DNA from: Rhodocyclaceae bacterium
GTDB lineage: Bacteria > Pseudomonadota > Gammaproteobacteria > Burkholderiales > Rhodocyclaceae
Direction of reading: 5' to 3'
Assembly (NCBI GenBank): GCA_030682175.1
Contig: JAUXOM010000099.1
Location: forward strand, 1-64,000
Length of the DNA: 64,000 nt
Under the pieces are notes generated by a model that did no database searches, was not told the DNA's origin, and saw only the letters and a program-made list of their open reading frames with translations. Positions 54,218 through 64,000 of the stretch are shown here, piece after piece. The translations under genes and the position numbers were made by a program. Positions within the stretch are counted from its first letter, which is position 1, and each line of letters opens with the position of its first letter.

Positions 54218-55333
54218 ATGATTGCCTGCCTGATTTTCGTCACCATTGCGCCAGCTTCTGCAAACTCCGGCTACGCCCAGCGGGAGGACGTCCAGGCCTT
54301 CATTGCCGCCATGCAGGCACGCCACGGCATGGATGCAGGGCGTCTCACCGCGCTGTTCGAGAAAACGCAGCCCATTGCCTCGGTATTGAAAGCCATCGCG
54401 CCGCCTGCCGATCCGGGCATCCGTTCATGGCAGAACTATCGCCAGCGCTTCATCGAGCCGCGCCGCATCGCCGCCGGACTCGACTTCTGGCGCAAGCACC
54501 GGGCCACGCTCGCCAAGGCACAGGCGCTGTCGGGTGTGCCGGCGGAAATCATCGTCGCCATCATCGGCATCGAGACTTTTTACGGCAGGCATCTGGGGCG
54601 TTTCGACAGCTTCGCCGCACTGGCGACGCTGGCCTTCGACTATCCGCCGCGCGCCGACCTGTTTCGCCGCGAACTCGAAGCATTGTTGCTGCTGGCGCAG
54701 GACGAAGGCCGCGCAGCCGACAGCTATCGCGGCTCCTATGCCGGCGCCATCGGGCTGCCGCAGTTCCTGCCCTCCAGCATTCGCGCCTACGCCGTCGACT
54801 TCGACAACAATGGCCGGATCGATCTGGTCGGCAGCCCCGCCGACGCCATCGGCAGCGCCGCCAACTTCCTCAAGGAACACGGCTGGGAAGAAGGCGGGCC
54901 GATTGCAGTTGCAGTAAAAGTCGGCGCCGGGCCGTCCCAAGCCGACCTCCCCCCGGTGGGGGGCAGCGAGCTGGGTTTGCGAGCGCGGGGGGCCAACAAA
55001 GTCGGTGCTGGCGGGACGGCGTCAGACGGATCCGCCGCGTTGATGGGGACGGCGCACGAAGTGCTGATTGCCGAAGGCATTCTGCCCAAGCGCCGCCCGG
55101 CGGAGATGGCCGGCTTCGGGGTTGAAGTCCCCGCTGCGGCACCCGATGCTCCCGCCGCGCTGATCGATCTGGTCACTCCAGCCGCGCCAACCGAATACTG
55201 GCTCGGCTATCGGAATTTCTATGTCATCACGCGCTACAACCGCAGCAGCTTCTACGCCATGACCGTCTTCCAGTTCGCGGAAACCCTCCAGGAACGATAC
55301 CTTGGTTATACTGCGCCGACTGGTTCCGAATAA
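54218..55333 (+). CDS. mltB: Lytic murein transglycosylase B (contains in-frame repeat insertion)
   Basis: Signal peptide; IGIETFYGRHLGRFDSFAALATLAFDYPPRADLFRREL; AIGLPQFLPSSIRAYAVDFDNNG; FYVITRYNRSSFYAM. Confidence 0.93.
   Translation: MIACLIFVTIAPASANSGYAQREDVQAFIAAMQARHGMDAGRLTALFEKTQPIASVLKAIAPPADPGIRSWQNYRQRFIEPRRIAAGLDFWRKHRATLAKAQALSGVPAEIIVAIIGIETFYGRHLGRFDSFAALATLAFDYPPRADLFRRELEALLLLAQDEGRAADSYRGSYAGAIGLPQFLPSSIRAYAVDFDNNGRIDLVGSPADAIGSAANFLKEHGWEEGGPIAVAVKVGAGPSQADLPPVGGSELGLRARGANKVGAGGTASDGSAALMGTAHEVLIAEGILPKRRPAEMAGFGVEVPAAAPDAPAALIDLVTPAAPTEYWLGYRNFYVITRYNRSSFYAMTVFQFAETLQERYLGYTAPTGSE
54917..55021 (+). repeat. Composite in mltB: partial family A - inverted family C - full family A
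   Basis: AAAGTCGGCGCCGG|GCCGTCCCAAGCCGACCTCCCCCCGGTGGGGGGCAGCGAGCTGGGTTTGCGAGCGCGGGGGGCC|AAC|AAAGTCGGTGCTGGCGGGACGGCG. Confidence 0.85.
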
Positions 55334-55353
55334 GGCTTGAGTGAACGCGGCGC

Positions 55354-56484
55354 ATGGACGAAAAAACCATCCTGATCGTTGATGACGAACCCGCCAACCT
55401 GGCTGTCCTGGCCTGGGCGCTGCGCCCCCATTACCGCGTGCGCGCCGCGAGCTCGGGCGAACAGGCGCTGCGGGCACTGGCCGCGCCACCCAAGCCGGAC
55501 CTGATCATGCTCGATGTGATGATGCCCGACATGGATGGCTATGCCGTGCTGACCCGATTGCGCGCCGATCCGGCCACAAACAGCATCCCGGTCATTTTCG
55601 TTACCGCCCTCGACGACGAGCTCAACGAAGAGCGCGGCCTCAAGCTCGGCGCGGTCGATTACATCGCCAAACCGATCAAGCCGGCCGTTGTGCTGGCCCG
55701 GGTAGCCACCCAGCTGGAACTGAAAAAGATTCGCGACCGCCTCGCCGTGCAAAATACCTGGTTGGAAGCCGAGGTGGTCCGGCGCATGGCCGAAAACCAG
55801 CTGATCCAGGATATCAGCATCCACGCCCTGGGCTATCTGGCCGAAACGCGCGACTCCGAAACCGGCAACCACATTCATCGCACCCAGCAATATGTGCATA
55901 CCCTGGCCTGGGAACTGCGCGAACACCCGCGCTTTGCCGCTCAACTTAACGACCACACCATCCAGTTGCTCGTCAAATCCGCGCCCTTGCATGACATCGG
56001 CAAGGTGGGCATCCCCGATCACATTCTGCTCAAGCCCGGTCCGCTCACCCCTGAAGAATGGGTGATCATGAAGACCCATGCCCAGCTGGGTGCCGAGGCC
56101 ATCGAAAGGGCCGAAAAAGCGGCGCACAAGACTGCCGACTTCCTCATCACCGCCAAGGAGATTGCCCGCTGGCATCACGAGAAATGGGACGGCAGCGGCT
56201 ACCCGGACGGCCTCGCCGGCGAAGCCATTCCGCTCGCGGCGCGACTGATGGCGCTGGCTGACGTGTTCGACGCATTGATCACCAAGCGCGTCTATAAACC
56301 CGCCATGACCTACGCAGAAGCTCGCGACATCATTGTTGCCGGGCGCGCCAGGCACTTCGACCCGGCGGTCGTCGATGCATTTCTCGCCAGTTTCGACGTC
56401 TTTGTCAGCATTGCCGAAGCCTGTGCCGATGCAGCTGCCAGACATGCGCCGGCCCACGTGGAACGGGCTACTCCGCAATCATGA
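55354..56484 (+). CDS. Response regulator with HD-GYP phosphodiesterase domain
   Basis: [69 protein letters not shown]. Confidence 0.94.
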   Translation: MDEKTILIVDDEPANLAVLAWALRPHYRVRAASSGEQALRALAAPPKPDLIMLDVMMPDMDGYAVLTRLRADPATNSIPVIFVTALDDELNEERGLKLGAVDYIAKPIKPAVVLARVATQLELKKIRDRLAVQNTWLEAEVVRRMAENQLIQDISIHALGYLAETRDSETGNHIHRTQQYVHTLAWELREHPRFAAQLNDHTIQLLVKSAPLHDIGKVGIPDHILLKPGPLTPEEWVIMKTHAQLGAEAIERAEKAAHKTADFLITAKEIARWHHEKWDGSGYPDGLAGEAIPLAARLMALADVFDALITKRVYKPAMTYAEARDIIVAGRARHFDPAVVDAFLASFDVFVSIAEACADAAARHAPAHVERATPQS

Positions 56485-59400
56485 CTCGGACGACCGCCCC
56501 GCAGCCGCAAGAAGATCGTGATCTGTCAGGAAACAAGGGGGCGGTGGTGGAAAAACCGGCCTGGCGCGAACTGCTGTGGCCGATGCTCCTGCTGGCGGTG
56601 CTCATCATCGGCATCACCACCTCCCTGATCCTGTATGTCGTCGAACAGAAAAAGACCAACGAAATCGGCCAGCTGCAAGCCATTGCCGAACTCAAGGCCC
56701 AGCAGGTGAGCGAATGGCTGAACGAACGCCAGCGCGGCACCGAACTGCTGCGCATCAGCCCCTTCCTTGGCATGGCCTACCTGCGCTGGCAGCAACAGGG
56801 AGATAGCGCCAGCCGCGACCGCATCTTCGAGCGACTGGCCACCTTCCGCGGCAAGGGCAGCTTTCAGCAGGTCGTCATGCTCGATCCGCAGGGTGAGCCC
56901 CTGTGGGACTCCAACCTGGAGGATTGGGCGCAAGGTCCCGTCATCAGCCCGCTGGCCCGCGCCCGCTTCCTCGCCGCCGTGACGCCGGACCGGGTGATCC
57001 ACATGGGCCCGTATGCCGATGAAGCCGGCCGCATTCATCTGGATTTCGTGTTCCGCCTGTCGCTTCCCGACCAGCAGCCCGGTCCCATTGTCATCATGCA
57101 TAGCGACGCCGCGGACTACCTGCCCGCCGAAATGAGAAACTGGCCGGTGCCCAGCGCGAGCGGCGATATCCTGCTGTTACGGCGCAACCAGGACCGGGTG
57201 GAGATCATCAGCGACGTGCGGTTTCTCCCGGATGCCGCACTGAAACTGGGCGCGGCAATGACGGACCGGAAAGCGCTGATCGTCCAGGCCTTCCTGCCTC
57301 GGCCCAAGGCGGGCGCCCTGCTGGAGGGACTGGATTACCGCCGGGTTAACACGCAGGGCATTGCCCATCCCGTTCCCGGCACCGACTGGGTCCTGCTGGT
57401 CAAGAAGGACAGCAGCGAAACCCGCGCGGAAGCCGTCAACAACGCCATCCTGATCGCCTCGAGCGGTTTGCTGACCCTGATTCTGGCCGTCGTTACCCTG
57501 CTGGCGGGGCGGCAGCGCCGGCAACTGGCGATCACCCGGGGAATGCAACGCGCCCAGCGCGAGAAACTGCGCACGCTGCACCTGCTCGCCAGCACCGCCG
57601 ATTTCGTGGCCCGCGCCGCGGGCGAAAGCTTCTTCCGCGACGCCGTGCGGCACGCCGCCGAGACACTTGAGCTCGACTACGTGCATGTTGGCAGACTGGT
57701 GCCGGACACGCAACGGATCGAAACGCTGGCGGCCTGGCTGGATGGCAAGATCATCGACAACTGGTCGTACGACCTGGCCGGCTCGCCCTGCGACTACGTG
57801 GTACGGATGGCCAGCTGCCGCGTCGAATCCGACGTGCAAGCCCACTATCCGGAAGATGTCGACCTGAAAAATCTTGGCGCCGAAAGCTATATCGGCGAGC
57901 CCATGTTCCGGCGCAACGGCGAAGTCATCGGCCTGTGCGTCGGCGTCAGCCGCCGGCCACTGCAGGATGGCGCCGTGATCGAAGGTGTAATGCGCATCCT
58001 CGCCGCGCGCGCGGCGGCCGAATGGGAGCAACTCGAAGCCACGAAGGTGTTGCGCGAGCGGGAACAGTCCCTGCGCGTCGCCGTGGCGGGCGCCCAGATG
58101 GGGCTTTATGAATGGGACATCGGCACCAACCAGGTCATCCTTTCCCCGGAATGGAAGGCACAACTCGGCTACCGCGACGACGAAATGCCCAGTGATTACA
58201 ACGAATGGTATAGCCGCCTGCATCCGGACGACCAGCAGCGCACTGTGAATGAAGTCACCGCCTTCGTCATGCATCCCAGCGGCGCCTTCGACATGGAATA
58301 CCGCATGCGCCACAAGGATGGCGGCTATCGCTGGATAGTCGCCAAGGGCGCGGCGACGGTAAATGCCGACGGTCAAGCCATTCGCCTGATCGGCGGACAT
58401 ATCGACATCACCGAATTCAAGCGCAATGAAGCCAAGCTGTCCTTGCAGGCCGCCCGCGCCGAGGCCCTGCTGGAACTGCCCCTGGCCGCCGAACAGATGA
58501 ACGAGGCCGATTTCATGCAGCGCGGCCAGGAACTGGCGGAAGACCTCACCGGCAGCCAGATTGCCTTCATCCATTTCATCAACGAAGATGAAGAGACCAT
58601 CGAGCTGGTGACCTGGTCACGTCGCACCCTGAATGAATACTGTCAGGCGGTTTTTGACAAACACTATCCGGTGAGTCAGGCCGGCATCTGGGCCGATGCC
58701 TTGCGCGAGAAGCAGCCGGTGATGTTCAACGACTACGCCGCCTACCCGGCCAAGCGCGGCCTGCCGGAAGGACATTCCGCGCTAACGCGCCTGATCACGG
58801 TGCCGGTAATCGAGAACGGCCAGGTGGTGATGCTGGCCGGCGTCGGCAACAAGGCGGCGGATTACGACGCCGCCGATGTGGAGACCGTGCAGCTCATCGC
58901 CAACGAAATCTGGCGCACGGTGCAGCGGCGGCGCACCCAGACAGCCTTGCACGACAGGGAGGATAATTTGCGCAAGCTCGCCCAGGCTGTCGAGCAAAGC
59001 CCGGAAAGCATCGTCATCGCCAACCTGAACGCCGAAATCGAATACGTCAATGCGGCCTTCCTCCAGTCCACCGGTTACAGTCGCGAGGAAGTGATCGGGC
59101 GGAACCCGCGCACGCTGCAATCCGGCAAGACGCCCAAGGAAACCTACCTGTCGCTGTGGGAAGCGCTCGCCAACGGCCAACCATGGAAAGGCGAGTTCAC
59201 CAACCGGCGCAAGGACGGCAGTGAATACATCGAATTCGCCATCATCACCCCGCTGCGCCAGCCGGATGGCACCATCACGCACTATGTGGCGGTCAAGGAG
59301 GATGTCACCGAGAAAAAACGCCTCGGCACGGAACTGGACCGTCACCGCCATCACCTGGAGGTACTGGTCGCCGAACGCACCGCCCAGCTCGAATTCGCGC

Positions 59401-61289
59401 TGGAGAAAGCCGAATCCGCGAGCCGTTCCAAGGCCGCCTTTCTGGCCAACATGAGCCACGAAATCCGCACGCCGATGAATGCCATTCTCGGCATGTCATA
59501 CCTGATGCGCCGCGGACAGGTCACACCGAAGCAGAGCGAACAGCTCGACAAGATCGAGCAGGCCAGCCGCATCCTGCTCGGCCTCATCAATGACATTCTG
59601 GATCTGTCCAAAGTGGAGGCCGGCAAACTGCTGATCGAGTCCGTTCCGGTTGCTGTTGGCGGCATCCTCCCCAATATTGCGTCCCTGCTGGAACAAACGG
59701 CCCACGATAAAGGACTGGAGCTGATTGTCGTTACCGCCCCCCTCCCAGGCAATCTGCTTGGCGATCCGACCCGCCTGACACAGGCGCTGCTCAATCTGGC
59801 CAGCAATGCCATCAAATTCACCCAGCGCGGCCATGTCACCATGCGTTGTCACCTGCTGGAAGAAGAGGCCAGCAGCGCCCTGATCCGTTTCGAGGTCGAA
59901 GATACCGGCATCGGCATCGCCGCCGAGACGCTTCCGCGCCTGTTTACGGCCTTCGAGCAGGCCGATGCCACCACCACGCGCCGTTATGGCGGTAGCGGCC
60001 TGGGTCTGGCCATCACCCGCCACCTCGCAAAACTGATGGGCGGTGAAGTCGGCGTTGACAGCACGCCGGGCAAAGGCAGCACCTTCTGGTTTACGGCGCA
60101 ATTGACCAAGGGCGTTGCCTCGAAGGCACCCGCTACTGCGCAGATCATGCACAACAAGAATGCCGAAGCAATTCTGGCCCACGATTATCAAGGCACACGC
60201 GTCTTGCTGGTGGAGGATGATCCTGTCAATCAGGAAGTTGCCGCCGGTCTGCTGGAGAGTACCGGTCTGGTGGTCGAACGGGCCGCAGACGGCGCAGTGG
60301 CGGTAAGCAAGGTCGCCAGCGGGGGCAGTTTTGCGATTGTGCTGATGGACATGCAAATGCCGGTCATGGATGGCCTGGAGGCAACCCGGCAAATCCGCAA
60401 ACTCGCCCAGGGAACGAATCTCCCGATTCTGGCCATGACGGCGAATGCCTTTGCCGAGGACCGCGAGCGCTGCATGGCCGCCGGCATGAACGACTTCATC
60501 ACCAAGCCGGTGATTCCGGATGACCTGTTCGATACCCTGCTCAAATGGCTGCCGCACACCGCCTCGATAGTCAAACCGGGCGCGCCCGCCGTATCCGGGT
60601 TCGTCCCCGCTCATGATGCCGCTGCTTCCACACTGCGCGCTGACGATGACCACCCCGTACAGGACCTGCCCGTGCAACTGGCCGGCCTTGACAGTCGTCC
60701 GGAAATGCAAAGGTCCATACGACTGCTGGGGGGCAGCGTGGAACGTTATATCCAGATGTTGCGCGGCTTTACCGAACGACATGGCGACGACCTGACACAG
60801 ACCCTTGCACTGCTGGCGAGTGAGCGGCGGGGAGAGGCGCGCAATCTGGCGCATGGCCTCAAGGGCGCGGCCGGCAGCCTGGGGCTGGTTCGCCTGCAAA
60901 CGGCCGCAGCCGGACTCGAGTCCGCCTTGCGCCTTGGCCAGGACGATGCAGCACAACTGGAGCCACTGCTCGCCGCACTGGGCGCGGCATTGAAAACCAT
61001 GAAAACCGCGGTCGCCAGCCTGCCAGCAGATCCATCAACAACCTCCAGGGAACCACTCGGCAAGATTCCCCCGGCGGAAATTCTCAGCCTGCTCGAACGG
61101 CTGGAAAGTCTGCTCGCCGCCGACGACATCACCGTGGCCGACCTGCTCGCCGACCATCGTGCCCTGCTGCTGCAGGCATTCGACGCGCAGGCGCAATTAC
61201 TGGAGCGGCAGATCGATGCCTTCAGCTATCAGGCGGCACTGGCGACCGTGCGAATGCTCAGGGCACAGCTGCATAACGAAGCACCCTGA
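56481..61289 (+). CDS. Hybrid sensor histidine kinase (TM sensor, GAF/PAS, HisKA, HATPase, REC, HPt)
   Basis: [70 protein letters not shown]. Confidence 0.94.
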   Translation: MTRTTAPQPQEDRDLSGNKGAVVEKPAWRELLWPMLLLAVLIIGITTSLILYVVEQKKTNEIGQLQAIAELKAQQVSEWLNERQRGTELLRISPFLGMAYLRWQQQGDSASRDRIFERLATFRGKGSFQQVVMLDPQGEPLWDSNLEDWAQGPVISPLARARFLAAVTPDRVIHMGPYADEAGRIHLDFVFRLSLPDQQPGPIVIMHSDAADYLPAEMRNWPVPSASGDILLLRRNQDRVEIISDVRFLPDAALKLGAAMTDRKALIVQAFLPRPKAGALLEGLDYRRVNTQGIAHPVPGTDWVLLVKKDSSETRAEAVNNAILIASSGLLTLILAVVTLLAGRQRRQLAITRGMQRAQREKLRTLHLLASTADFVARAAGESFFRDAVRHAAETLELDYVHVGRLVPDTQRIETLAAWLDGKIIDNWSYDLAGSPCDYVVRMASCRVESDVQAHYPEDVDLKNLGAESYIGEPMFRRNGEVIGLCVGVSRRPLQDGAVIEGVMRILAARAAAEWEQLEATKVLREREQSLRVAVAGAQMGLYEWDIGTNQVILSPEWKAQLGYRDDEMPSDYNEWYSRLHPDDQQRTVNEVTAFVMHPSGAFDMEYRMRHKDGGYRWIVAKGAATVNADGQAIRLIGGHIDITEFKRNEAKLSLQAARAEALLELPLAAEQMNEADFMQRGQELAEDLTGSQIAFIHFINEDEETIELVTWSRRTLNEYCQAVFDKHYPVSQAGIWADALREKQPVMFNDYAAYPAKRGLPEGHSALTRLITVPVIENGQVVMLAGVGNKAADYDAADVETVQLIANEIWRTVQRRRTQTALHDREDNLRKLAQAVEQSPESIVIANLNAEIEYVNAAFLQSTGYSREEVIGRNPRTLQSGKTPKETYLSLWEALANGQPWKGEFTNRRKDGSEYIEFAIITPLRQPDGTITHYVAVKEDVTEKKRLGTELDRHRHHLEVLVAERTAQLEFALEKAESASRSKAAFLANMSHEIRTPMNAILGMSYLMRRGQVTPKQSEQLDKIEQASRILLGLINDILDLSKVEAGKLLIESVPVAVGGILPNIASLLEQTAHDKGLELIVVTAPLPGNLLGDPTRLTQALLNLASNAIKFTQRGHVTMRCHLLEEEASSALIRFEVEDTGIGIAAETLPRLFTAFEQADATTTRRYGGSGLGLAITRHLAKLMGGEVGVDSTPGKGSTFWFTAQLTKGVASKAPATAQIMHNKNAEAILAHDYQGTRVLLVEDDPVNQEVAAGLLESTGLVVERAADGAVAVSKVASGGSFAIVLMDMQMPVMDGLEATRQIRKLAQGTNLPILAMTANAFAEDRERCMAAGMNDFITKPVIPDDLFDTLLKWLPHTASIVKPGAPAVSGFVPAHDAAASTLRADDDHPVQDLPVQLAGLDSRPEMQRSIRLLGGSVERYIQMLRGFTERHGDDLTQTLALLASERRGEARNLAHGLKGAAGSLGLVRLQTAAAGLESALRLGQDDAAQLEPLLAALGAALKTMKTAVASLPADPSTTSREPLGKIPPAEILSLLERLESLLAADDITVADLLADHRALLLQAFDAQAQLLERQIDAFSYQAALATVRMLRAQLHNEAP

Positions 61290-61292
61290 ACA

Positions 61293-62927
61293 ATGGCCTT
61301 CTTCACCTGGACCGATGACTTCCTGACCGGCATCGACATTGTCGATCGCCAGCATCGCCGCCTGGTGGAACTGGTCAATGGCACGGCACGCGTCCTGCTG
61401 GAGGAGCATCCGGAACCAGCAGGACTAGCTGCCATGTTCGCCGGCCTGGCCGCCTACACCGCGGAACATTTCCGCACCGAAGAGGAGTTGATGCGCGTTC
61501 AGGGCGTCGCTGCGCGGGTGCTTGAACATCACCGCCAGACCCATGCCCGGCTGATTGGGGAAGTGCTGGACTGGAAAGCACGCCTCTCCGCCGCCGACGT
61601 CCTGGCCAGACAGGAATTCTTGGGTTTCCTCGCCGGCTGGCTCCTGTTTCATGTACTGGGCGAAGACCAGGCGATGGCTCGCCAGCTGCGCGCCATTCAG
61701 GATGGATTAACGCCCGAGCGGGCTTATGAAGTTGCCCGGGGTGGCAACCTCTGGCCGTCGCAGGCGGTGCTTGGCAGGTCGATCACCCGCATCTACGCGC
61801 AGCTGTCGGGCCAACTGCGCGAAATCGAGCAACACGACCAACACCTGGAAGCCGAAGTGGCGGCACGCACCCAAGCGCTGAACGTCATGGCCGAAGAACT
61901 GCGCCAGGCAAAGGACGCCGCGGACGCCGCCAACCAGGCCAAGAGCCGCTTTCTGGGCATGGTGAGCCATGAATTGCGCACGCCCATGAATGCCATCGTC
62001 GGCTTCACCGAACTGCTGCGCAGGGAGGCGCTGCCGGCAAAAGCGGACGAGATGGCCGGCAAGGTGCTGACGGCGGCCGAGCAACTGCTGGGCCTGGTCG
62101 ACGGCCTCATCGAATTGACCCGCAACACGCCCAGCCAGACGGCATCCTTCGCCTTGCGCGTCGTGATGGGCGAGGCCTGTCAGATTCCCTTCGCCGCCGC
62201 GCGCGCCAAGGGCCTCGCGGCGACCCTGGAAATCGCCGACGATCTGCCGCCATTTCTGCATGGCGATGCCCATCGCATCGCCGTGGTGATTCGCCAACTG
62301 GCCGCCAATGCCGCCAAATTCACTGCGCACGGCAGCATTCGGGTGCGCGCCGAATCTCTCGGCTCCGCGCCGGACGGTGAAATTGCCTTGCGCATCAGCG
62401 TGACGGACACCGGCATCGGCATTCCGGCCGACAAGCAAGCCGGGCTGTTCAATGCCTTCCATCAGCAAGACGACAGCCCGACACGCCGCTACGGCGGCGT
62501 CGGCCTGGGTCTGGCGCTGACCCGGCAGGCCGCGCGCATGATGGGCGCCGACATCGACATGCAAAGCGCCCCCGGTCAGGGCAGCGTGTTCTGGATCGAC
62601 CTGCCAATCAAGCCCGCTGCCAGCCGGTCAGCGACGCCCAGCCAACCGCCGGAACCGGGCAAAGGGGTCGAACCGGGAAATGGCAATGGCGGGAAATCGG
62701 GGCAGACCCCATTCCCCGACGTGGATGGCACGGCCATCGTGCGCCGTCTCGAAAAACTGCTGAGCGAAGACGACACCCGCGCCGCCGAGGTGCTTGCCGA
62801 GGGCGAAGCATTCCTGCAACAAGCCATGGACTGGCGCTTCGAGATTTTCGCCAGGCAGATCGCGGGCTTCGAGTATGACAAGGCGCTGCTGACGCTACGC
62901 GAATGGCAGGGGGCGGGCCCTAATTAG
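61293..62927 (+). CDS. Bacteriohemerythrin domain-histidine kinase fusion
   Basis: FFTWTDDFLTGIDIVDRQHRRLVELVN...HFRTEEELM...HHRQTHARLIGEV; HisKA MVSHELRTPMNAIVGF; HATPase YGGVGLGLALTRQAARMMG. Confidence 0.93.
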   Translation: MAFFTWTDDFLTGIDIVDRQHRRLVELVNGTARVLLEEHPEPAGLAAMFAGLAAYTAEHFRTEEELMRVQGVAARVLEHHRQTHARLIGEVLDWKARLSAADVLARQEFLGFLAGWLLFHVLGEDQAMARQLRAIQDGLTPERAYEVARGGNLWPSQAVLGRSITRIYAQLSGQLREIEQHDQHLEAEVAARTQALNVMAEELRQAKDAADAANQAKSRFLGMVSHELRTPMNAIVGFTELLRREALPAKADEMAGKVLTAAEQLLGLVDGLIELTRNTPSQTASFALRVVMGEACQIPFAAARAKGLAATLEIADDLPPFLHGDAHRIAVVIRQLAANAAKFTAHGSIRVRAESLGSAPDGEIALRISVTDTGIGIPADKQAGLFNAFHQQDDSPTRRYGGVGLGLALTRQAARMMGADIDMQSAPGQGSVFWIDLPIKPAASRSATPSQPPEPGKGVEPGNGNGGKSGQTPFPDVDGTAIVRRLEKLLSEDDTRAAEVLAEGEAFLQQAMDWRFEIFARQIAGFEYDKALLTLREWQGAGPN

Positions 62928-63862
62928 AGCAGCGAGCGCACGTCCATCGCTTGCCGGGCCAGGCGCTGGCGCAGACGGGTCAGCGCTTCCATCTGCAGTT
63001 GCCGCACCCGTTCGCGGGTGATGCCCAATTCGTGCGCCAGGGTTTCGAGCGTGGCGATATCCTGACCGTTCAGGCCATAACGCGACTCGACGACGCGCCG
63101 GTGCCGGTCGGACAGATCGGCCACCCAGGCGGCGACATGCAGCTCGATCTCGGCCTGCTCGACGGCAGCTGCGGGATCAACGGCGTGATCGTCGGCAATG
63201 GCATCGGCGATACTCAGCGTGGGATCGATGTCCAGCGGCATATCGAGCGAAGTCGTGCGTTCGTTGAGGGCCAGGATGCGCCGAATTTCCTCCACCGGCT
63301 TGTGCAGCAGGTGGGCCACCGCTTCAATCGCCGAATCGGCTTCGCCCGGCTCCACCCCCATCCGTCGCAAGGCCTGCAGCACGGAGTTAAGCTCCTTGAC
63401 CACATGCACCGGCAGGCGAATGGTGCGCGACTGGTTCATGATCGAACGCTCGACGTTCTGGCGGATCCACCAGGTCGCATAGGTGGAAAAGCGGAAGCCG
63501 CGCTCGGGATCGAATTTTTCCAGCGCATGGATCAGGCCGAGGTTGCCTTCCTCGATCAGGTCATCGAGCGGAATGCCGCGATGCTGGTAATGCTTGGCGA
63601 TACTGACCACCAGCCGCAGGTTGGCCTCGATCATGTGCTGGCGCGCGGAAAAATCGCCGGCGCGTACGGCGCGCGTCAGCGCCAGTTCCTGGGTCGGCGT
63701 CAGCAGGGGGGTGCCGCCAATTTCCTTGAGATAGAGCTGGGTGACATCGTCGAGGAAACCGGCCGATCCGGTCACATCGTGTGCGACGTCATGCACATCT
63801 TCGGCTTCTCCGGTCACCGCCGGATTGTCGATTTCATTTTCGTCGTCCATGGGTATGGACAT
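62924..63862 (-). CDS. rpoS: RNA polymerase sigma factor RpoS
   Basis: DVTQLYLKEIGGTPLLTPTQELAL; RGFRFSTYATWWIRQNVERSIMNQSRTIRLPVHVVKE; downstream of NlpD. Confidence 0.93.
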   Translation of the reverse strand: MSIPMDDENEIDNPAVTGEAEDVHDVAHDVTGSAGFLDDVTQLYLKEIGGTPLLTPTQELALTRAVRAGDFSARQHMIEANLRLVVSIAKHYQHRGIPLDDLIEEGNLGLIHALEKFDPERGFRFSTYATWWIRQNVERSIMNQSRTIRLPVHVVKELNSVLQALRRMGVEPGEADSAIEAVAHLLHKPVEEIRRILALNERTTSLDMPLDIDPTLSIADAIADDHAVDPAAAVEQAEIELHVAAWVADLSDRHRRVVESRYGLNGQDIATLETLAHELGITRERVRQLQMEALTRLRQRLARQAMDVRSLL

Positions 63863-64000
63863 CAGCGTGGTGGAAGATATTTGAGTGGGTCGACCGGTTT
63901 GCCCTGCTGGCGGACTTCAAAATGCAGCTTGGTCTGATCGGTATCGGAACTACCTATTTCGGCGATCTTCTGGCCACGCGCCACCGTCTGCCCTTCCTTG
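63862..64000 (-). CDS. nlpD: NlpD-like M23 peptidase, C-terminal part (runs off window)
   Basis: KEGQTVARGQKIAEIGSSDTDQTKLHFEVRQQGKPVDPLKYLPPR*. Confidence 0.92.
   Translation of the reverse strand, partial: KEGQTVARGQKIAEIGSSDTDQTKLHFEVRQQGKPVDPLKYLPPR

Noticed and set aside
60040-60080. GAAGTCGGCGTTGACAGCACGCC in the hybrid kinase as a 24-mer copy
   Set aside because: Explained by the conserved HATPase motif [16 protein letters not shown].

Overview
GC-rich chromosomal window, probably from a betaproteobacterium (inferred from gene content: gyrA, ompA, ubiG, fabI, ppiD, lon-clpX-clpP-tig, hpnCDE, a molybdopterin operon, clpB, nrdJ, mltB, nlpD/rpoS). Coding is dense with three intact tRNAs (Val-UAC, Leu-UAG, Ser-UGA). 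No prophage, IS transposase or CRISPR array was seen. The most unusual signal is a ~24-bp interspersed element, consensus AAAGTCGGCGCTGGCGGGACGGCG. I count about 12 full or partial copies in both orientations. Ten lie inside unrelated protein-coding genes (ABC substrate-binding protein, hpnE, selU, dinG-like, moaE, clpB, tag, DUF58 gene, mltB twice) without breaking the frame, and two are intergenic. The consensus has no stop codon in any of six frames, and the copies are read as KVGAGGTA, KSALAGRR, RRPARADF or AVPPAPTF depending on the gene. Several copies sit next to longer GC-rich hairpin repeats, also translated in frame in the dinG-like gene and mltB, giving mosaic insertions. Other notable items: a truncated tRNA-Ser copy whose anticodon loop is interrupted by a structured 61-nt insert just upstream of the intact tRNA-Ser; a remnant of a second hpnE-like gene; two divergent gene pairs whose start codons share one CATG; ccdAB and AbrB-Doc toxin-antitoxin loci with operator-like palindromes; a PEP-CTERM DUF3494 (ice-binding-like) protein; and an HD-GYP / hybrid kinase / hemerythrin-kinase operon. 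Everything was read by eye, with no database searches. Family assignments rest on recognised motifs.
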